From: Chromatiales bacterium
GTDB lineage: Bacteria > Pseudomonadota > Gammaproteobacteria > SZUA-140
Reading direction: 5' to 3'
NCBI GenBank assembly: GCA_031285245.1
Contig: JAITWN010000021.1
Span: 1 to 10,410 of the forward strand
Length of the DNA stretch: 10,410 bases
In this document: piece by piece, positions 6,599-10,410 of the stretch
How positions within the stretch are numbered: the first letter of the stretch is position 1
How the letters are laid out: the number at the start of each line of letters is the position of its first letter
Notes under the pieces: model-generated
Databases searched by the model: none
Seen by the model: only the letters and a program-made list of their open reading frames with translations
Told to the model about the DNA's origin: nothing
Made by a program: the position numbers and the translations under genes

Positions 6599-8116
6599 GT
6601 GAACGAAACTCACGAAATTTTCTCGCGCTTGCGCGGTTGGGCGGGCACTCTCATGGCAGTGCTTGCCGGCGTCATTTGGCCGTTTGCGTTTGCGCCCTGG
6701 GGTTGGTGGCCGCTCTCCATCGTTAGCCTGATGCTGCTGTTTTTGCTTTGGCGTAGCGCGAGCGCGGGAGCTGCTTTGCGCCGTGGTTATTTATTTGGCC
6801 TCGGTGCGTTCGGCGTCGGTGTGAGCTGGGTCTATATCAGCATGCACGACTATGGCGGCATGGAGCCGTTGCTTGCCGGTGGCGTCACCGCACTGCTCGC
6901 AGCGTGGATGGCGCTTTTTCCTGCGCTCGCTGGGTGGATTGCAGTGGGGTTGACGGGAAAGCATGCGCGCCATGCCTGGGTCGCATCATTCCCCGCAGCG
7001 TGGATGCTGTTTGAGTGGGTGCGCGGCTGGTTGCTCACCGGTTTTCCCTGGCTGCATCTCGGTTACAGCCAGATCGATGCGCCGCTTGCCGGTTATGCGC
7101 CGCTCATCGGTGTGTATGGCGTGTCGTTGATCGGAGCGCTCAGCGCGGCGCTGTTGCTGTTTGCATTCACGGCTGCAGGTCGCGGGCGTTATGTCGCACT
7201 CGCGCTGTGCGCAGCCCTTTGGATCAGTGGCGCGGCACTTGGTTTCGTGGATTGGACGCGTAGCGCGGGCGCGCCCATGCGCGTGAGTTTAGTGCAGGGC
7301 AATGTATCGCAGGATCTCAAATGGGATCCCGCCATGCGCGAGGTTACGGTTGAGCTCTATGCCAAGCTGACGCGCGAACATTGGGACAGCGATCTCATCA
7401 TCTGGCCCGAAACCGCCATGCCGATGTATTACGCCGAAGCGCGCAGCTATCTCGATGTGCTCGCCGAAGAAGCCATCAAGCATGGTGCTACGTTGCTTGT
7501 CGGGCTGGTGTATCTCGATCCGGCTGCGCGTCGTTATTACAACAGCATGATCGACGCTGCGCAGAATGAATCGCTCTATCACAAGCGTCATCTGGTACCG
7601 TTCACGGAATATCTGCCGGCGCAGTCTGTGCTCGGTGGTTTGATCGATACCTTCGAAATTCCGATGTCGAATTTCAGTGCCGGCGCAAACGCGCAGCCGC
7701 CGATCGAAGTCGCGGGTCAGCTGCTTGGCATTTCCATTTGCTTCGAAGATGCCTTCGGTGAAGAAATCATTCGCGATTTGCCAACAGCAACGGTGCTGGT
7801 CAACGTCAGCAATGATGCCTGGTTCAACGACTCCGCCGCACCGCATCAACATTTACAGATCGCGCGCATGCGCGCACTTGAAACTGGTCGCTACATGGCC
7901 CGCGCTACCAACACCGGCATGACTGCCTTCATCGGCCCACGCGGCGAGCTGCGTAGCGTCGCGCCGCAATTCAAAACCACCGTACTGACTGACGAAATCG
8001 AACCTCGCACCGACGCAACGCCTTACGTCATCGTCGGCAACGCAGTGGCGGTAGCGATGGCGCTGGTGTTGTTGCTAGCTGGAGTTTTTGCGGACAGAAA
8101 ACGCGCGCCGCACTAG
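6599..8116 (+). CDS. lnt: Apolipoprotein N-acyltransferase Lnt
   Basis: Lnt is an inner membrane enzyme that transfers an acyl chain from phospholipid to the N-terminal cysteine of diacylated lipoproteins, the last step of lipoprotein maturation. The 505-residue length matches the family. Several hydrophobic segments fill residues 15 to about 215, including the typical GWLLTGFPWLHLGYSQID region. A nitrilase-like domain follows with the Glu-Lys-Cys triad at E271 (IIWPETAMP), K329 (YHKRHLVPFTEYLP) and C381 (GISICFEDAFGEE). A final membrane segment lies at about 477-497 before a basic tail. The start is a GTG at 6599, 24 bases after the corC stop, without a clear ribosome binding site. The next in-frame ATG (6653) would cut into the first membrane segment, so the GTG is preferred. 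It is the last gene of the conserved operon; I see no terminator behind it. Confidence 0.96.
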   Translation: MNETHEIFSRLRGWAGTLMAVLAGVIWPFAFAPWGWWPLSIVSLMLLFLLWRSASAGAALRRGYLFGLGAFGVGVSWVYISMHDYGGMEPLLAGGVTALLAAWMALFPALAGWIAVGLTGKHARHAWVASFPAAWMLFEWVRGWLLTGFPWLHLGYSQIDAPLAGYAPLIGVYGVSLIGALSAALLLFAFTAAGRGRYVALALCAALWISGAALGFVDWTRSAGAPMRVSLVQGNVSQDLKWDPAMREVTVELYAKLTREHWDSDLIIWPETAMPMYYAEARSYLDVLAEEAIKHGATLLVGLVYLDPAARRYYNSMIDAAQNESLYHKRHLVPFTEYLPAQSVLGGLIDTFEIPMSNFSAGANAQPPIEVAGQLLGISICFEDAFGEEIIRDLPTATVLVNVSNDAWFNDSAAPHQHLQIARMRALETGRYMARATNTGMTAFIGPRGELRSVAPQFKTTVLTDEIEPRTDATPYVIVGNAVAVAMALVLLLAGVFADRKRAPH

Positions 8117-8159
8117 TTGCATTTTAGTCCTTGCGGTAGTTATCATTGGTAGATACCGC
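8117..8159 (+). promoter_or_regulatory. vapBC promoter with overlapping operator-like inverted repeat
   Basis: TTGCAT (8117-8122) and TATCAT (8141-8146), 18 bases apart, form a reasonable promoter beginning right at the lnt stop. An inverted repeat, GCGGTA (8133-8138) and TACCGC (8154-8159), brackets the -10 with half-site centres 21 bases apart, about two turns of DNA. A further GGTA (8148-8151) adds a partial third half-site. VapB antitoxins with an AbrB-type fold normally bind such repeats and repress their own operon, so this is the likely autoregulatory site. Confidence 0.55.
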
Positions 8160-8187
8160 CATCTCTCCTCGAACCGGAGGAATCGCC

Positions 8188-8424
8188 GTGGAAACCGCCC
8201 GTCTTTTTCAATCAGGTCGTAGCCAAGCTGTTCGGCTGCCTAAAGCATTCCGTTTTGAAGGTGCAGATGCGGTGGGTGTGCGCCATTTCGGCAATGGCGT
8301 ACTGTTGCTGCCGCTGGATGATCCCTGGGGAATGTTGCAGGCCGCGCTGGAAGCATTCGAACCTGGTTTCAAGCTGAGCCGTGAGCAACCGGAGCAGCAG
8401 TCCCGGCCTGAGATCGCGCCGTGA
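8188..8424 (+). CDS. vapB: Antitoxin VapB (AbrB/SpoVT-type)
   Basis: From the GTG at 8188 this gives a 78-residue antitoxin beginning METARLFQSGRSQAVRLPKAFRF, the well-known VapB N-terminus with an AbrB-like swapped-hairpin DNA-binding fold (about residues 1-45). The C-terminal part, with the PLDDPWGMLQAALEAFEPGF segment and the REQPEQQ tail, would wrap the VapC toxin. An upstream TTG at 8146 is also in frame and would add 14 residues. The GTG is favoured because CGGAGG (8175-8180) lies seven bases before it and because related VapB proteins start here; the TTG lies inside the operator. VapB neutralises VapC and, with it, represses the operon. The stop overlaps the vapC start by four bases. 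Confidence 0.92.
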   Translation: METARLFQSGRSQAVRLPKAFRFEGADAVGVRHFGNGVLLLPLDDPWGMLQAALEAFEPGFKLSREQPEQQSRPEIAP

Positions 8425-8834
8425 TTCTGCTCGATACCAATATCTGCATTTACATCATCAACGCTAAGCCACCCGAAGTGCTGGCGCGCTTTCGTCAATA
8501 TCGCTTGGGCGAAATCGGTATCAGCAGTGTGGTGGCTGCGGAACTGGCTTATGGGGTGGTAAAAAGTCAGTCACCTCGTAATCGAGCGGCATTGGAGATG
8601 TTTATGGCGCCCTTGGAAATCCTGCCTTTCGATGAGCAGGCGGTTTGGAGCTATGGCGAATTGCGTGCTCAGCTTGAGAGGCAAGGCGCGCCTATTGGTG
8701 CGCTGGATACCATGATTGCAGCCCATGCTCTAAGTCTGAATGCTCCTTTGGTTACTCATAATGCTCGTGAGTTTGAGCGAGTGGCGGGGCTGCAGCTGGA
8801 GAATTGGGTAGCAGACTCTGCTTCTCAGCGATGA
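8421..8834 (+). CDS. vapC: Toxin VapC, PIN-domain ribonuclease
   Basis: This 137-residue PIN-domain protein is a VapC toxin, a magnesium-dependent endoribonuclease; characterised relatives cut initiator tRNA or other structured RNAs. The acidic active-site residues are present: D5 (ILLDTNICIYI), E41 (SSVVAAELAYGV) and D96 (GALDTMIAAHAL). They are followed by the conserved VTHNAREFERVAGLQLENW block at about 111-129, where most relatives I know read VTNN. Nothing suggests inactivation. The GTG start at 8421 overlaps the vapB stop (GTGA), the usual antitoxin-first coupling. The RNA target cannot be told from the sequence. The module sits directly behind a housekeeping operon; its presence there may reflect horizontal gain, although base composition is not clearly different. 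Confidence 0.95.
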   Translation: MILLDTNICIYIINAKPPEVLARFRQYRLGEIGISSVVAAELAYGVVKSQSPRNRAALEMFMAPLEILPFDEQAVWSYGELRAQLERQGAPIGALDTMIAAHALSLNAPLVTHNAREFERVAGLQLENWVADSASQR

Positions 8835-9203
8835 TGGGGGGCGGCGCAGCGGGTCACCAACCTACGATTTATTAATGTCTGGATGTTTCCGCTTTTTGCG
8901 TTGTGATTAGGAAAGATTTCCCCGCGTCAAAATAAAATCCGCGCCAGATTTCTGTCATTTTTCCCCTGAAATTCCGCGTTTTTTATCTCCACTGTATCTC
9001 TCTGTAAATTTGTTGTGACGCGCTGTTTAGCGCTCGCTGAGTGCCGCCGATCTTTTTCGGGTTGGGAAAGTGGTTATTCATGAGTACCGGCCCGGAAGAC
9101 ACATCGTTTGTGGGTATGGAATTTGCTTCTTGCTGGCGGGACGTCCGCTTTTTGGCGGAGCAGCGGCTCAATATTGATACAGAGACAAAGAGAGAAAGAA
9201 AGT
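8835..9203. other. Intergenic region and leader before the secreted protein gene
   Basis: No convincing gene lies here. The part from about 8870 to 9015 is AT-richer than the surroundings and carries repeated short CCGC-T-run and AGATTTC words. GCGCT-GTTT-AGCGC (9020-9033) forms a perfect hairpin, and the leader motif copy B follows at 9029-9070. TCCGC (9144-9148) can pair with GCGGA (9155-9159) around a TTTTTG loop, and the same CCGC can instead pair with an upstream GCGG (9137-9140). A purine tract (9181-9202) leads into the next start codon. I could not identify a promoter with confidence and match no riboswitch family here. Confidence 0.7.
9029..9070 (+). repeat. Leader motif, copy B (upstream of secreted protein gene)
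   Basis: AGCGCTCGCT (9029-9038), AGTGCCG (9040-9046), a TTTTTC tract and GGGAAAG (9064-9070) parallel copy A at 2533-2577 with a three-base difference in overall spacing. In this copy the first five bases form the right arm of the hairpin at 9020-9033. In copy A the same bases instead lie in the palindrome GAGCGCTC (2532-2539), so the local pairing is not conserved. Confidence 0.4.
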
Positions 9204-10410
9204 ATGTTCAGCTCAGACCGAGGCGATTCATTCTGTCATGAACGGCGCGTTTTATTCGGGAGGCTCAAGCGCGCAGCCAGCGTATTGATGCTCATGCTGT
9301 CGTTCATGTTCACCTGCGCTGTGGCGCTTGCTGAGGGCAGCCGCACTTTGTTCCCGAATGGATATCTCACTGGCGAGCCGGGAAATACCACGGGATCAAC
9401 GATTCGAGCGAGCCTGTACTGGGCTAATGGCACCAGTATGAATGGCGTGCTGCGACAGCAGAACTTCTTCTATATCTATGCTGACGCCGGTGAATACATT
9501 TTGCTCGGCACTAGTGGTTCGCGCGCCAATCTGCGTTTGTTCGCGCCACCGAGCCCTGGCCAGACGCTGGTGCAGCGTTTCGGCACACCAGGATTGGAAA
9601 CTCCGGGATCAGGATCGCTCGCCACCGGGTTGGCTCTACTGCCGAGCGGTAGCACACAGTGTGGTGCGACCACGGGTAATATGACGACCCGCGCCCTCGA
9701 ACTGGCTGGCCCCAACAGCGTCAATGGTGCGGGTAGCGGCTATACCCCCTGCTACTATCAAGTGCCGGCGGGTGCGAGCGGCGTCTACGGCGTTTACTTC
9801 GGCGGCGTTAACACCATTGAGCGCTGGGATGTCACGGTGCGCAGCGATGCTAACAGCACGACCGACATCAATGGCCGTCTCTTCAGTTATGCGTTCTGGG
9901 GCACCATCACTCCGCTGACCAATGGCCTCTACAACACCCATTACTACGTCACCGATGACGGTTATCGCTATCGGCAGATCCTGCGCGGTGTGCAGCCGGG
10001 CGCTTATGCGTTGTATGCCAATCCGCGTGGTTTTCTCGACGTGGATGGCAATCCGCTCTACAAGGACGTGCTCGGCACTACCACAAGCTCTGGTTTCGCT
10101 GACATCCTGAGCAGCGCTACCACGGGTATCAAGGGCCAGCGGCCGACTTACCCAATGTTCTACAGCGATATCACCAATGCGGCAGTAGATTCACCTGATG
10201 GTTTGCAAAAAACGCTGGCCGCACTCGGCATTCCGCTGATACCGCCGCAGCCGCAAGCGCTGTCGATTACTTTCGAAAATTCCTACGGTGGCGGCGCCAC
10301 GACCTATGTGGGTCAGGGTGGTACCTTCATCATTGATACGCAGAATGCGCTCACTTACCAGATTCTGCTCAAGGGCGGTCATACGCCTGAGTATGATGAT
10401 CCAGCGCACC
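9204..10410 (+). CDS. Secreted protein of unknown family, N-terminal part (runs off the window)
   Basis: An open frame of 402 codons from the ATG at 9204 continues past the window end without a stop. The product starts with a long, charged n-region, then basic residues (RLKR, 20-23) and a hydrophobic stretch ending AVALA before EG. This is a good Sec signal peptide with likely cleavage after A43. The mature part is rich in Gly, Thr, Ser, Asn, Tyr and aromatic residues, typical of extracellular beta-rich proteins. It has only two cysteines (C153 and C183), which could form a disulfide. Segments such as FFYIYADAGEYILLGTSG (from about 90) and the Gly-rich stretch near 361-378 look like beta-sandwich material. 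The frame is open upstream to 9084, but no better start is present. The ribosome binding site is only a purine-rich tract. I do not recognise the family. A large cell-surface or adhesin-like protein is a plausible guess, not a call. Confidence 0.85.
   Translation, partial: MFSSDRGDSFCHERRVLFGRLKRAASVLMLMLSFMFTCAVALAEGSRTLFPNGYLTGEPGNTTGSTIRASLYWANGTSMNGVLRQQNFFYIYADAGEYILLGTSGSRANLRLFAPPSPGQTLVQRFGTPGLETPGSGSLATGLALLPSGSTQCGATTGNMTTRALELAGPNSVNGAGSGYTPCYYQVPAGASGVYGVYFGGVNTIERWDVTVRSDANSTTDINGRLFSYAFWGTITPLTNGLYNTHYYVTDDGYRYRQILRGVQPGAYALYANPRGFLDVDGNPLYKDVLGTTTSSGFADILSSATTGIKGQRPTYPMFYSDITNAAVDSPDGLQKTLAALGIPLIPPQPQALSITFENSYGGGATTYVGQGGTFIIDTQNALTYQILLKGGHTPEYDDPAH

Noticed and set aside
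9134..9148. Possible sigma-54 promoter, TGGCGGGACGTCCGC
   Set aside because: It has the GG and GC at the right distance, but the conserved TT before GC and the A after TGGC are missing, so it scores poorly against the known consensus.
9039..9200. Possible cyclic di-GMP or other riboswitch before the secreted protein gene
   Set aside because: I looked for the conserved blocks of the GEMM-type riboswitch and found none. The region has small hairpins but no recognisable aptamer core.
9041..9241. Small + strand open frame including ATG 9080 (MSTGPEDTSFVGMEF onward)
   Set aside because: It overlaps the start of the secreted protein gene in another frame, has no clear ribosome binding site and no recognisable product. 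A leader peptide cannot be fully excluded.

Overview
The window reads as chromosomal DNA of a GC-rich gammaproteobacterium. The gene order miaB - phoH-like (ybeZ) - ybeY - corC/ybeX - lnt is the same as in Escherichia coli, and an outer membrane TonB-dependent receptor plus apolipoprotein N-acyltransferase indicate a Gram-negative envelope. I cannot fix the family or genus. All real genes lie on the + strand.

Region 1 (1-2259) is a self-contained vitamin B12 uptake unit. A pyrimidine-rich start with a weak promoter candidate is followed by a cobalamin riboswitch closed by a visible P1 helix (76-81 with 281-286). A long leader then contains a hairpin that can bury the ribosome binding site of the next gene, and btuB encodes the outer membrane cobalamin receptor. 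The layout suggests that high cobalamin switches off btuB translation. No btuCDF genes follow.

Region 2 (2260-2629) is a 370-base gene-free stretch with a purine-rich repeat-like segment, a leader motif that recurs at 9029, and a possible promoter for the next operon.

Region 3 (2630-8116) is a tight housekeeping operon. It holds tRNA methylthiolation (miaB), a PhoH-family ATPase and the endoribonuclease YbeY (rRNA maturation and RNA quality control), a CBS-domain CorC-like protein and lipoprotein N-acylation (lnt). The first four genes overlap by 1 to 4 bases at each junction, and lnt follows after 24 bases, so they are probably co-transcribed and translationally coupled.

Region 4 (8117-8834) is a VapBC toxin-antitoxin module directly behind lnt. 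It has its own promoter candidate, and an inverted repeat over that promoter looks like the operator for autorepression.

Region 5 (8835-10410) is a 369-base intergenic stretch with several small hairpins, then the first 402 codons of a secreted protein of unrecognised family that runs off the window. The least familiar parts of the window are this protein with its leader, the btuB expression platform, and the leader motif shared by miaB and the secreted protein. I saw no CRISPR array, tRNA, rRNA, transposase or clear intrinsic terminator.
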